NCBI GenBank assembly: GCA_050701115.1
Contig: JBOHER010000486.1
Coordinates: 1 to 9,421 of the forward strand
Origin: JBOHER01 sp050701115
GTDB lineage: Bacteria > Actinomycetota > Actinomycetes > Mycobacteriales > Pseudonocardiaceae
DNA: 9,421 nt
Direction of reading: 5' to 3'
Under the pieces are notes generated by a model that worked only from the letters and a program-made list of their open reading frames with translations, was not told the origin of the DNA and made no database searches. A program made the translations under genes and the position numbers. This document shows, one piece after another, positions 1 through 5,965 of the stretch (within the stretch, counting starts at the first letter, position 1; each line of letters begins with the position of its first letter).

Positions 1-1
1 C

Positions 2-777
2 GTCGCGCTGCCGGCCGAGTTGCCAGACCTGGCCGACTACGTCGACCTCGCAATCGTCGGCGGATACCCCCCGGTGGTCGGCACAACCGGGGCAGCGCGC
101 CGACTGTGGCTGGACAGCTACGTCGAGCAGCTCGTGCTGCGCGACGTCCCGGAAATCGGCGAGATCCGAGACGCCGCGGCCCTGCGCCGGCTGGTACACG
201 CACTGATCGAGAGCACGGGCACGTTGACCGCCGACACCGAACTGGCAGCGACGGCCGATATGAACGTCAAAACCGTCCGCCGGCAGGAACGCCCCTGCAA
301 GACCTGCGGATCGTCACGTCGCTACCCGCCTGGCACACCAACCGGCTCAGCAGGCTGATCAAGCAGCGCAAGCGGTACGCCATCGACACCGGCCTCGTCA
401 CCGCGCTGCTGGAAACCGACGCCACAGCCGTACTGACGCACGGCGATCTGCTCGGTCGAATTCTGGAGACCTTTGTTCTCGCCCAGTTGCGCCCGCTACT
501 TGACGTCGCCGAACGCCGAGTAAGGGCACACCACCTGCGCCAGCAAGACGGCCGGCGCGAGATCGACGTCCTCCTCGAGGACGCCAACGGTCACCTCGTC
601 GGCCTCGAAATCAAGGCATCGGCCGGCCCGTCCGCCGCCGACGCCCGCCACCTCAGCTGGCTCCGCAACCAGCTAGCCGACCGCTTCACCGCCGGCATCG
701 TGCTACACACCGGCAAGGCCATTTATCCCCTCGACCGCAGGATCACCGCCGTCCCCATCGCGGCGCTGTGGGGATAA
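2..777 (+). pseudogene. DUF4143-type ATP-binding protein, C-terminal part, frameshifted
   Basis: This is the C-terminal part of a DUF4143-family protein, a family usually built from an N-terminal AAA ATPase (outside this window) followed by a DUF4143 region with a PD-(D/E)XK nuclease-like fold. The first stretch reads in frame 2 from the window edge (GGYPPVV, then LRDVPEIGEIRD, then NVKTVRR). The rest reads in frame 1 (LPAWHTN, YAIDTGL, LLGRILETFV, then REIDVLLED and GLEIKAS, the nuclease-like Asp/Glu-x-Lys segment) and ends in AVPIAALWG and TAA. The frame changes near 287-295. Family members normally have about one more codon there (KTVRR-x-Y-x-x-LL), so a loss of 4 bases, a Tyr codon plus one base, would explain both the missing residue and the shift. 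No slippery sequence suggests programmed shifting, so a decayed gene or an assembly error is likeliest. The family resembles toxin-antitoxin-like or accessory ATPases, and its function is not well established. Confidence 0.8.
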
Positions 778-880
778 GTCACACGCACCGATTTCGGCAC
801 CAGGCAGACGATTCTGGTAACCACGGTCGGCGCAACCGGGCTGGTGCGCGGCGTGGGCAGGTTCGGCGGCAAGCGGAGGC

Positions 881-1006
881 CTGCTGGAACGCCTCACCGG
901 CGATGTCGCCTCCTGCCTCGGTGAAGGTTCGCTCGAACCCTCCGACGGCTTCCTTGCCCGCCGCGTAGCCGATGAGGAAGGCGCTGTCACACTCCTTCGC
1001 CACGTG
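881..1006 (-). pseudogene. Remnant of a periplasmic-binding-protein-type (LivK-like) gene
   Basis: On the minus strand a short in-frame stretch reads AFLIGYAAGKEAV, then GGFERTFTEAGGDIAGEAF. This resembles the core of Peripla_BP_6 substrate-binding proteins for branched-chain amino acids or amides, where a conserved strand-turn-helix has the form 'LIGPDYAAGKEAVAGF...F...GG.V.GE'. The PD of PDYAAG is missing. Sequence on both sides, in all frames, no longer looks like the family, and no lipoprotein signal or start is present. It is read as a scrap of a dead transporter gene about 40 residues long. The assignment rests on recalled family consensus and could be chance. The overlapping plus-strand reading looks like non-coding shadow. 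Confidence 0.4.
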
Positions 1007-1289
1007 TGGCCCGGGGCCGCGGACACGTCGCCGTTGGCGAAGGGGGCGGCGCCACACATAGTCGGAGCTGGCTCGCCTTCTTCGCAGTCGACATCTCATC
1101 CTGGTTGCCTGTGGCTCGGCTCCCGCTCGGCACCGGCAAGTGATCGCCCACGCGGCTGAGTGGCTGCGGCTCCTAATGGGGTGACCCTCCTGGCCGCCCG
1201 AGGACTCTCATTCGTAAGACCAATGTGACCGAGCCGCCGATGACCTACCGTCGATCGCGTGCACCAAACCACGACATCGGCGGAAGGCC
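1007..1289. other. Intergenic stretch with no recognised gene
   Basis: Between the transporter scrap and the kinase remnant I see no convincing coding region, tRNA, strong hairpin or repeat. Reading frames here are short and of arginine-rich shadow composition. Given what flanks it, this is probably decayed coding DNA that is no longer recognisable. Confidence 0.5.
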
Positions 1290-1530
1290 ACCCGCTCGAC
1301 GCGCGTTCTTGCTTGCATCGTGTCGCACTCGATCAGGGTGGTGACGATTCAGAACCAGGCCGTCCGCCGGCGGCTCGGATCTGAGCACGCTCGTGAGGCA
1401 GCGGACCTCGCAGCTGTCGAGGCCACGGCTCGCGAGGCACTCGCCGCGATGCGTCGACTCTTCGGCGTCCTCCGCAGCCCCGGTCACCCGCCGCTCGGCT
1501 GGGTCACGGTCTGGTGGGCGTCAGGGGACC
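1290..1530 (+). pseudogene. Decayed NarL-family sensor histidine kinase (DHp helix and G-box scraps)
   Basis: From about 1317 frame 3 reads IVSHSI, VVTIQNQAVRRRLG, EHAREAADLAAVEAT and AREALAAMRRLFGVLR. This is a textbook HisKA_3 dimerisation segment of NarL/DesK-type kinases (normally ELHDxVAHSxSVVxxQ, then AxEALxExRRLLGVLR). The phospho-acceptor His-Asp pair that should precede it is gone: the DNA reads TTGCAT then CGTG where TTGCATGACATCGTG is expected, so a few bases appear to be missing. At 1502-1525, in frame 2, the DNA encodes GHGLVGVR, matching the G-box of the HATPase_c domain (GHGLVGMRERV). About 100 codons that should lie between the two are missing. No input domain is visible upstream. 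The gene is therefore internally deleted and frameshifted. Its first part happens to be open in frame with the following gene, which could mislead start calling. Confidence 0.75.
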
Positions 1531-1605
1531 GGCTCGCCGTCGACGAACTGGCTGTGACAAGGACCGCGCGGCCGAGCTGTGCCGCGCCCGGCTCACCCCA
1601 CCGAG

Positions 1606-1644
1606 TTGGTTCGGCGCACACCGAAGCACGTAGGGTCGCGGCTA
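1606..1644 (+). promoter_or_regulatory. Possible leaderless promoter of the 598-aa gene
   Basis: TAGGGT at 1631-1636 fits the actinobacterial -10 pattern TANNNT and ends 7 bases before the ATG at 1644, so transcription would begin at or next to the start codon. A weak -35-like TTGGTT lies at 1606-1611 with a long 19-base spacer. No Shine-Dalgarno sequence precedes the ATG. This is a pattern match only; the -10 to ATG spacing is the better part of the evidence. Confidence 0.4.
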
Positions 1645-3440
1645 TGTCGGACAAGCATGCGCGCAAAGGACGCCGGCGCAGGTCATCGACGAGACAGCGT
1701 GCCGGCCAGGCCGCGCGGCCGCACAACTCGCGGCTCGAACGGGCGGTCCCGCCCGACTTGGTCAGCGATGTGCGCCGAGCGATTTCCGCCGACCACCCAA
1801 TAGATCTGCTTGCTCTCGTCAGCTCGGTGCTGGCCGTCGTCGACCCGCGAGGACGTAGTCCCTTCGCGCCTGACGATCAGCCGGAGTTCTCCCGGGCGGA
1901 ACTTCTACAGTCGTTCCTCGACATGCCATCTCCGGAGACGTCAGCGCTGCTGGCCGTGATCGCGGAGATGACAGAGGAGGACCTGTTACGCGCCCGCATC
2001 CTCAAGGAGCTGGCGTCCCGGCCCTCCGTTCTGCAACGCTGGCTTGCCGGCTTGTCGGAGGTCGTCGTCTACCGGACCGTGGAGATTGTGCACGTCCTCG
2101 GGGACGGCGACAACATCATGCTCGGCGCGCGACTGCCCGACGGGCACGAGCTGACGTGTGTCGTGTACATCGATCACAATCTCGGGTCGCTCGTCAAAGA
2201 CGCCTTCGTCGTCCCCGAGGCACTCGCGGAGGTGATCGCATTGATGCGATCCAACGCAGACGTCGACACCAGCTGGCGGGAGTTGGACCCCGCAGCAGCG
2301 CGGGCACGGGTGCGCGCGGCGATCGACGTGGCAGCGATGACTGTGCCGCCGTTCGAGACCGAGACCTGGCCGGCCTGCCGCGCGCTGGTGGAGTGGCTGA
2401 ACGCGTTGCTGCCCGAAGGCGGCACCGGGTATCAGCGCCCGGAGTGGGACAGCACCATGCTGACGGCTCTGTCGGAGCAATTCTTCGCATCGGCGCACGG
2501 CGCCGAGCTCGATGATCACGAGCACCGCACACTGCTCGATTCGGTGCTGTGGTTCGGCACCGACTACGGCCCTGGCGACCCACTGCGGTGGAGCCCGGTC
2601 AGCGTGGAGATCCTGCTGGTCGACTGGGTCCCCCGCAAGGTTGTCGCTGACCCGACCTACCTTGCGAAGGCACCCCGGCTGCTGCGCGCATTCATCCGGT
2701 TCTGTCATGCCGAGCGCGGCATCCGCGCATCACTGACGACGGAGACCTTGCTGGCGGTGGACCACTGGGAGCCCGAGTATCAGCGGATCATCCGTTCCCC
2801 GCGCCCGCAGGGTCCAGCAGCGCTGCTCGCCGCGCCCGGCGCCATCGATCCCGACGAAGACTGGTCCCTGGACGACGACGAGCTGGACACAGTCGAGGAG
2901 ATCATGCTGGACGTGCTACGGCGCGCGGTCGGAGGCGCAGATCAGCTCGACAAGCTCGATGAGCTACCGCTACCGGACGAGAATATCGAGTGGGAAGCGA
3001 TCCCCGACGACATCCGCGATCGAGTCAGCGAGGTACTCACCCTGCTGGACCGATGCTGCGACGAACTGCTCAACCAGGAATACCGCACATCGTGCAGGCG
3101 GCTACTCGCCCGGGCCGCGACTGGAGACCCTGAGGTCTTCCGCCGGCGCGGTCGCGTCGATACCGCGGCGGCCGCGATCGCCTGGATCAGCGGTGGCGCC
3201 AACGACCTCTTCCGCAGCTATGGCCAAGCCCCCCGCATGCTCGTCAAGGACCTGATGGGCCACTTCGGACTGAAGCAGAGCAGCATTTCCTCGCGGGCGA
3301 AAACGATCCTGCGTGCGGGCGGGTTCGATGCGGACCAGTACGGGAGCATCGAGCTAGGCTCGCCGGACTACCTGACCTCTGCCCGCAGGCGCGACATTAT
3401 CGAACTCCGCGACCGGTACCGCGCGGCCATCGACGGGTAG
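1644..3440 (+). CDS. Unknown-function protein with C-terminal DUF6398-like domain
   Basis: The protein is 598 aa, soluble, with no signal peptide or membrane segment. I chose ATG 1644 because a -10-like box sits just upstream and the N-terminus that follows (MSDKHARKGRRRR) is a plausible basic tail. The open frame extends back to GTG 1320, but that stretch is a histidine-kinase remnant. Residues about 40-400 are mixed alpha/beta and not recognised. They include a possible beta-rich part (VVVYRTVEIVHVLGDGDNIML, then LTCVVYIDHNLGSLVKD) and a hydrophobic VLWFGTDYG, PLRWSPVSVEILLVDWVPRKV segment. Residues about 402-420 are strongly acidic. Residues about 459-562 match my memory of DUF6398: DELLNQEYRTSCRRLL, then AAAAIAWISGGANDLF, then LVKDLMGHFGLKQSSISSRAKTI. 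The last part resembles a helix-turn-helix, so nucleic-acid binding is possible but unproven. The next gene, dinP, begins 60 bases downstream, so cotranscription is possible. No catalytic motif is evident. Confidence 0.85.
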   Translation: MSDKHARKGRRRRSSTRQRAGQAARPHNSRLERAVPPDLVSDVRRAISADHPIDLLALVSSVLAVVDPRGRSPFAPDDQPEFSRAELLQSFLDMPSPETSALLAVIAEMTEEDLLRARILKELASRPSVLQRWLAGLSEVVVYRTVEIVHVLGDGDNIMLGARLPDGHELTCVVYIDHNLGSLVKDAFVVPEALAEVIALMRSNADVDTSWRELDPAAARARVRAAIDVAAMTVPPFETETWPACRALVEWLNALLPEGGTGYQRPEWDSTMLTALSEQFFASAHGAELDDHEHRTLLDSVLWFGTDYGPGDPLRWSPVSVEILLVDWVPRKVVADPTYLAKAPRLLRAFIRFCHAERGIRASLTTETLLAVDHWEPEYQRIIRSPRPQGPAALLAAPGAIDPDEDWSLDDDELDTVEEIMLDVLRRAVGGADQLDKLDELPLPDENIEWEAIPDDIRDRVSEVLTLLDRCCDELLNQEYRTSCRRLLARAATGDPEVFRRRGRVDTAAAAIAWISGGANDLFRSYGQAPRMLVKDLMGHFGLKQSSISSRAKTILRAGGFDADQYGSIELGSPDYLTSARRRDIIELRDRYRAAIDG

Positions 3441-3500
3441 CCCGGGGCGACCTGGTGAGGGCCTGGCCGGACACAACGCCTGGAAGGCACACTGACTGAT

Positions 3501-4532
3501 GTGTCGCCAGCCTCGTGGGTGCTGCACGTCGATCTCGATCAGTTCATCGCGGCGGTCGAGGTGCTGCGTCGTCCCGAATTGCGGGGCAAGCCGGTGGTCG
3601 TCGGTGGAGCGGGCGACCCCACCCAGCGCGCTGTGGTCGCCACAGCCTCCTACGAGGCCAGGAAGTTCGGCATCCAGTCCGGCATGCCTATGCGCACAGC
3701 GGCGAAGCGTTGCCCGGACGCGATCTTCCTGCCGAGCGATCATGCAGCCTACGACGCGGCCTCGGCACGAGTGATGGCAACGCTGCGGGAGTTCGACCTG
3801 CCGGTCGAGGTGCTCGGGTGGGATGAGGCTTTCCTCGCGGTGCAGGCGGACGATCCGGAAGCGGTGGCCGGCGAGATTCAGCGGAAAGTGCTGGCCAACA
3901 CCGAACTGTCCTGCTCGGTCGGCATCGGCGACAACCGGCTGCGCGCCAAGCTGGCCACCGGGTTCGCGAAGCCGGCGGGCATCTTCCGGTTGACACTGCA
4001 GAACTGGTACGAGGTGATGGCCGACCGGCCCACCGACGCGCTGTGGGGCATCGGCAGCAAAACCGCGAAGAAACTCGCCGACATCGGCCTGTCCACGGTG
4101 GCTCAGCTCGCCGCAGCTGATCCTGCCGAACTGGCCGCTCGGTTGGGGCCGACCATGGGGCCCTGGTACCGGCACCTGGCCCGCGGCCGCGGATCGAGCG
4201 AGGTGGTCAGCACTCCGTACGTGCCACGCTCGCGAAGCCGGGAAACCACCTTCCAGCAGGATCTCACCGACTGGTCAGCGATCCGGCGCGAAGTCGAGAC
4301 GCTGGCCAAGCGGGTCGCCGAGGACGTGGTCGCCGAGGGCCGGCCGGCGACCAGGGTGGCTGTCAAGGTGCGATTCGCACCGTTTCACACCCAGACCCGC
4401 AGCATGACGCTGGCGAGGCCGACGGACGAGGCCAGCACCATCGCGCAGGCCGCGCTGGCGGTGCTGGACCGCTTCGAGCAGACCCGTCCGGTACGCCTAC
4501 TCGGTGTGCGCGCGGAGTTCACTCGGTCGTGA
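3501..4532 (+). CDS. dinP: Y-family DNA polymerase IV, DinB2/DinP type
   Basis: This 343-aa translesion polymerase matches the mycobacterial DinP/DinB2 subgroup. The palm begins HVDLDQFIAAVE with metal ligand D11. The second catalytic pair is D108-E109 in GWDEAFL (Ser-x-Asp-Glu in most DinB proteins). Fingers are seen in ASYEARKFGIQSGMP, the palm continues with LSCSVGIGDNRLRAKLATGFAKP, and the thumb helix-hairpin-helix is LWGIGSKTAKKLADIG (about 181-196). The little-finger domain runs from about 242 (VPRSRSRETTF) to the end. The steric-gate position, normally Phe or Tyr (F13 in E. coli), is Ile16. Mycobacterium smegmatis DinB2 has Leu there and readily incorporates ribonucleotides, so the same relaxed sugar selection is predicted. 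The C-terminus (LLGVRAEFTRS) has no QLxLF-type beta-clamp motif, as in DinB2. The start is GTG 3501; the nearest purine-rich site, GGAAGG at 3482-3487, is 13 bases away, so initiation signals are weak. No LexA-type SOS box was recognised. Confidence 0.95.
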   Translation: MSPASWVLHVDLDQFIAAVEVLRRPELRGKPVVVGGAGDPTQRAVVATASYEARKFGIQSGMPMRTAAKRCPDAIFLPSDHAAYDAASARVMATLREFDLPVEVLGWDEAFLAVQADDPEAVAGEIQRKVLANTELSCSVGIGDNRLRAKLATGFAKPAGIFRLTLQNWYEVMADRPTDALWGIGSKTAKKLADIGLSTVAQLAAADPAELAARLGPTMGPWYRHLARGRGSSEVVSTPYVPRSRSRETTFQQDLTDWSAIRREVETLAKRVAEDVVAEGRPATRVAVKVRFAPFHTQTRSMTLARPTDEASTIAQAALAVLDRFEQTRPVRLLGVRAEFTRS

Positions 4533-4552
4533 TCGGGTGCCATCCTTGATGC

Positions 4553-4831
4553 ATGTGCCGAAACATCAGGGTCCTGCACAACTTCGAACCGCCTGCCACC
4601 GACGACGAGATCTACGCGTCTGCGCTGCAATACGTCAGGAAGGTCAGCGGCTCAACGAAGCCGTCAGCGGCCAACGCCGAGGCCTTCGACGCAGCGGTGC
4701 ACGCGGTAGCCGATGCCACCCGCATCCTGCTGGACAGCATGGTGACCACGGCCGCACCGAAAAGCCGTGCGGTCGAGGCTGCCAAGGCCAGGGCTCGCGC
4801 CGCCGAGCGGTACGGGACACAACACGCGTGA
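4553..4831 (+). CDS. DUF2277 family protein
   Basis: This is a 92-aa protein matching DUF2277 along its whole length. It starts MCRNIRVLHNFEPPATDDEI, continues ASALQYVRKVSGSTKP, has a helical ADATRILLDSMVTTAAP and a basic/Ala-rich end (AAKARARAAERYG). The MCRNI start with an early cysteine and the FEPPAT segment are characteristic of the family. No biochemical function is established for it, and helical, cytoplasmic and small is all that can be said. ATG 4553 is fixed by the conserved MCRNI start. There is no Shine-Dalgarno; CATCCT (4541-4546) ends 6 bases before the ATG and could be a -10 box for a leaderless transcript. It lies 20 bases after dinP and 95 bases before the HhH-GPD gene, all in one direction. 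A link to DNA repair is inferred only from position. Confidence 0.9.
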   Translation: MCRNIRVLHNFEPPATDDEIYASALQYVRKVSGSTKPSAANAEAFDAAVHAVADATRILLDSMVTTAAPKSRAVEAAKARARAAERYGTQHA

Positions 4832-4926
4832 CCTCACCCGGCGTGCATATGTCGACAGATGCACCCCACCAGGAATCACGCACCACTCGGCGGCTTATCG
4901 CACACAGTCGTGCCAGGATGGCGTCC

Positions 4927-5499
4927 ATGACGACGAAGCTGTGCCTGGCCCAGGATGCGGACGCCGACGACCTGCTCTCCGACGAACCCCTTGCCCTGCT
5001 CGTCGGTATGTTGCTGGATCAGCAGGTTGCCATGGAGGTCGCCTTCGCCGGGCCGAAGAAGCTCGCCGACCGGCTCGGCGGCTTCGACACCCAGACGATC
5101 GCCAACACCGACCCCGAGGCGTTCGCGGCGGCCTGCGCCGAGAAGCCCGCCGTGCACCGCTTCCCCGGTTCGATGGCCAAGCGGATCCAGACGCTGGGCC
5201 ACTACCTCATCGAACACTACGACGGCGATGTGACCGCGCTGTGGACCAGCGGTGACCCAGACGGCGCCGAGGTACTGCGCAGGCTCAAGGCGCTGCCCGG
5301 GTTCGGCGAGCAGAAAGCCAAGATCTTCCTCGCCCTGCTCGGCAAGCAGCTCGGCGTCCAGCCGGACGGCTGGCGCGAGGCAGCAGGTGCCTACGGCGAA
5401 GAAGGCTCCCGCCGATCGATCGCCGATGTGGTCGATCCAGGGACGCTGCGGGAAGTCCGCGAGTTCAAGAAGGCGGCCAAGGCAGCGGCGCAGAACTAG
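4927..5499 (+). CDS. HhH-GPD-type base excision DNA repair protein (TIGR03252-like)
   Basis: The protein is 190 aa and belongs to the actinobacterial HhH-GPD family remembered as TIGR03252, related to endonuclease III/AlkA-type DNA glycosylases. The start MTTKLCLAQD followed by PLALLVGMLLDQQV is the conserved N-terminus, where the glycosylase fold begins. The helix-hairpin-helix is RLKALPGFGEQKAKIFLALLGK (about 119-140, with G125 and G127). D147 in VQPDGW stands roughly where the catalytic Asp of HhH-GPD enzymes is expected, but this is inference. There is no C-terminal Fe-S cysteine cluster. Substrate and activity are unknown for this family. The start is set at ATG 4927 by family length; an alternative ATG lies at 4918, and the frame stays open farther upstream without resemblance to the family. 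There is no Shine-Dalgarno, and CAGGAT (4914-4919), 7 bases before the ATG, could serve as a -10 of a leaderless message. The gene follows dinP and DUF2277, consistent with a small repair cluster. Confidence 0.9.
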   Translation: MTTKLCLAQDADADDLLSDEPLALLVGMLLDQQVAMEVAFAGPKKLADRLGGFDTQTIANTDPEAFAAACAEKPAVHRFPGSMAKRIQTLGHYLIEHYDGDVTALWTSGDPDGAEVLRRLKALPGFGEQKAKIFLALLGKQLGVQPDGWREAAGAYGEEGSRRSIADVVDPGTLREVREFKKAAKAAAQN

Positions 5500-5501
5500 C
5501 A

Positions 5502-5531
5502 CGAGTTGGCCATCGCCGTCGCCGAGTTGGC
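5502..5531. repeat. Direct 9-mer pair CGAGTTGGC at 21-bp spacing
   Basis: CGAGTTGGC occurs at 5502-5510 and again at 5523-5531, exactly 21 bases apart, just after the stop of the HhH-GPD gene. It is the reverse complement of the 9-mer carried by the tandem repeat at 5565-5614, so the intergenic region has two copies on each strand with equal phasing. The 12 bases between the two copies are only partly similar to those in the other pair. Confidence 0.85.
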
Positions 5532-5587
5532 AACCGTTGACCCGACAGGGCTGGCCCACGAACACGCCGCGGACCGCCAACTCGGCG
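5520..5587. repeat. 12-bp perfect inverted repeat spanning the intergenic region
   Basis: CGCCGAGTTGGC at 5520-5531 and GCCAACTCGGCG at 5576-5587 are perfect reverse complements, separated by 44 bases. As RNA this would be a long-loop hairpin, possibly a 3' processing or termination element for the HhH-GPD gene. As DNA it could be a two-sided protein-binding site upstream of the FtsK-like operon. No U-tract follows, so a classical intrinsic terminator is not supported. Confidence 0.6.
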
Positions 5588-5614
5588 CCGCGGACCGCCA
5601 ACTCGGCGCCGCGG
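5565..5614. repeat. 21-bp tandem repeat, 2.4 copies
   Basis: Two perfect head-to-tail 21-base units (5565-5585 and 5586-5606) are followed by the first 8 bases of a third (5607-5614). Each unit contains CCGCGG and ends in GCCAACTCGG. The 21-base period is two helical turns. Similar-looking elements seem to occur between genes in Pseudonocardiaceae genomes; this is recollection, not a search. They lie 85 bases upstream of the small-protein gene at 5699, where they could be operator sites or simply a dispersed intergenic repeat. Confidence 0.9.
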
Positions 5615-5684
5615 TGCACCTTCACCCGTGCGGAGTCGAGCGGTCACGCTAAGTTGAAGGCGTCGTCGTGACCGTACCTTCATC

Positions 5685-5690
5685 AAGGAG
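5685..5690 (+). promoter_or_regulatory. Ribosome binding site AAGGAG of the FtsK-like operon
   Basis: AAGGAG lies 8 bases before ATG 5699. It is the best Shine-Dalgarno in the window and contrasts with the apparently leaderless genes upstream, so this operon has a 5' untranslated leader. A possible promoter upstream (TTGAAG 5654-5659 and TACCTT 5675-5680) has a short 15-base spacer and is weak. Confidence 0.8.
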
Positions 5691-5698
5691 CCCGCCCC

Positions 5699-5959
5699 AT
5701 GCCAGGAGTGGAAGAGATCCGCGCGGGGATCGCCCTCGCCAATGAGAGGGCTTCCGCCAGCATCGCCGCCCTCCAGCAAGCCGCCCAGTCGCTGGAGGAA
5801 GCGCAGCTGTCGCTGTCCCAGGCGACCACCGGCAGCACCCAGGAAGAGGTGAACCAGGCACACGGACTGCTCGCCGAGGCCATCCAGAGCATCACCGGCA
5901 CACAGAGCACGATCCAGGCATGCATGTCCTCCGCCGACGCCTACTCCGCGCGGCTGTAG
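5699..5959 (+). CDS. Small alpha-helical protein, first of operon (Esx-like size, no WXG)
   Basis: This 86-aa protein of unknown function is predicted to be almost entirely helical. An N-terminal helix (about 4-42, VEEIRAGIALANERASASI then SLEEAQLSL) is followed by a TTGST turn (about 43-47) and a second helix (about 48-86) ending DAYSARL. It is rich in Ala, Ser, Gln and Glu with no Trp, no signal peptide and no membrane segment. Its size and helical-hairpin form resemble WXG100/Esx proteins, but there is no WxG at the turn and no YxxxD/E tail, so secretion is not supported. It aligns loosely, at an offset of one residue, with the next gene product: E-x-I/L-R, a shared Asn-x-Arg (15/17), LEE, and a Y-x-ARL end. 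The gene has a good RBS and lies 6 bases before the next gene, so the two are probably cotranslated and may form a heterodimer, perhaps serving the FtsK-like ATPase encoded downstream. Confidence 0.85.
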   Translation: MPGVEEIRAGIALANERASASIAALQQAAQSLEEAQLSLSQATTGSTQEEVNQAHGLLAEAIQSITGTQSTIQACMSSADAYSARL

Positions 5960-5965
5960 CGGGCG

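Noticed and set aside
1320..1643. N-terminal extension of the 598-aa gene giving a 706-aa protein with a histidine-kinase-like domain
   Set aside because: The catalytic His is missing, sequence after the helix is low-complexity drift, and a second kinase piece lies in another frame, so this is pseudogene read-through.
1986..2708. 240-codon minus-strand frame opposite the 598-aa gene
   Set aside because: It is a shadow frame rich in Gln, Arg and His, without motifs or start signals.
3354..4175. 273-codon minus-strand frame opposite dinP
   Set aside because: It is antisense to a clearly conserved polymerase, its composition is typical of GC-rich shadow frames and no domain is recognisable.
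4504..4926. Long upstream extension of the HhH-GPD reading frame
   Set aside because: It overlaps dinP and DUF2277 in another frame, does not resemble the family, and the conserved N-terminus starts at 4927.
5520..5587. Classical intrinsic terminator after the HhH-GPD gene
   Set aside because: The 12-base stem has a 44-base loop and no T-run after it, so it is kept only as an inverted repeat.
4876..5625. 249-codon minus-strand frame with repeated AELAVRG
   Set aside because: The repeated peptide is only the translation of the 21-base intergenic repeat, and the remainder is antisense to the HhH-GPD gene.
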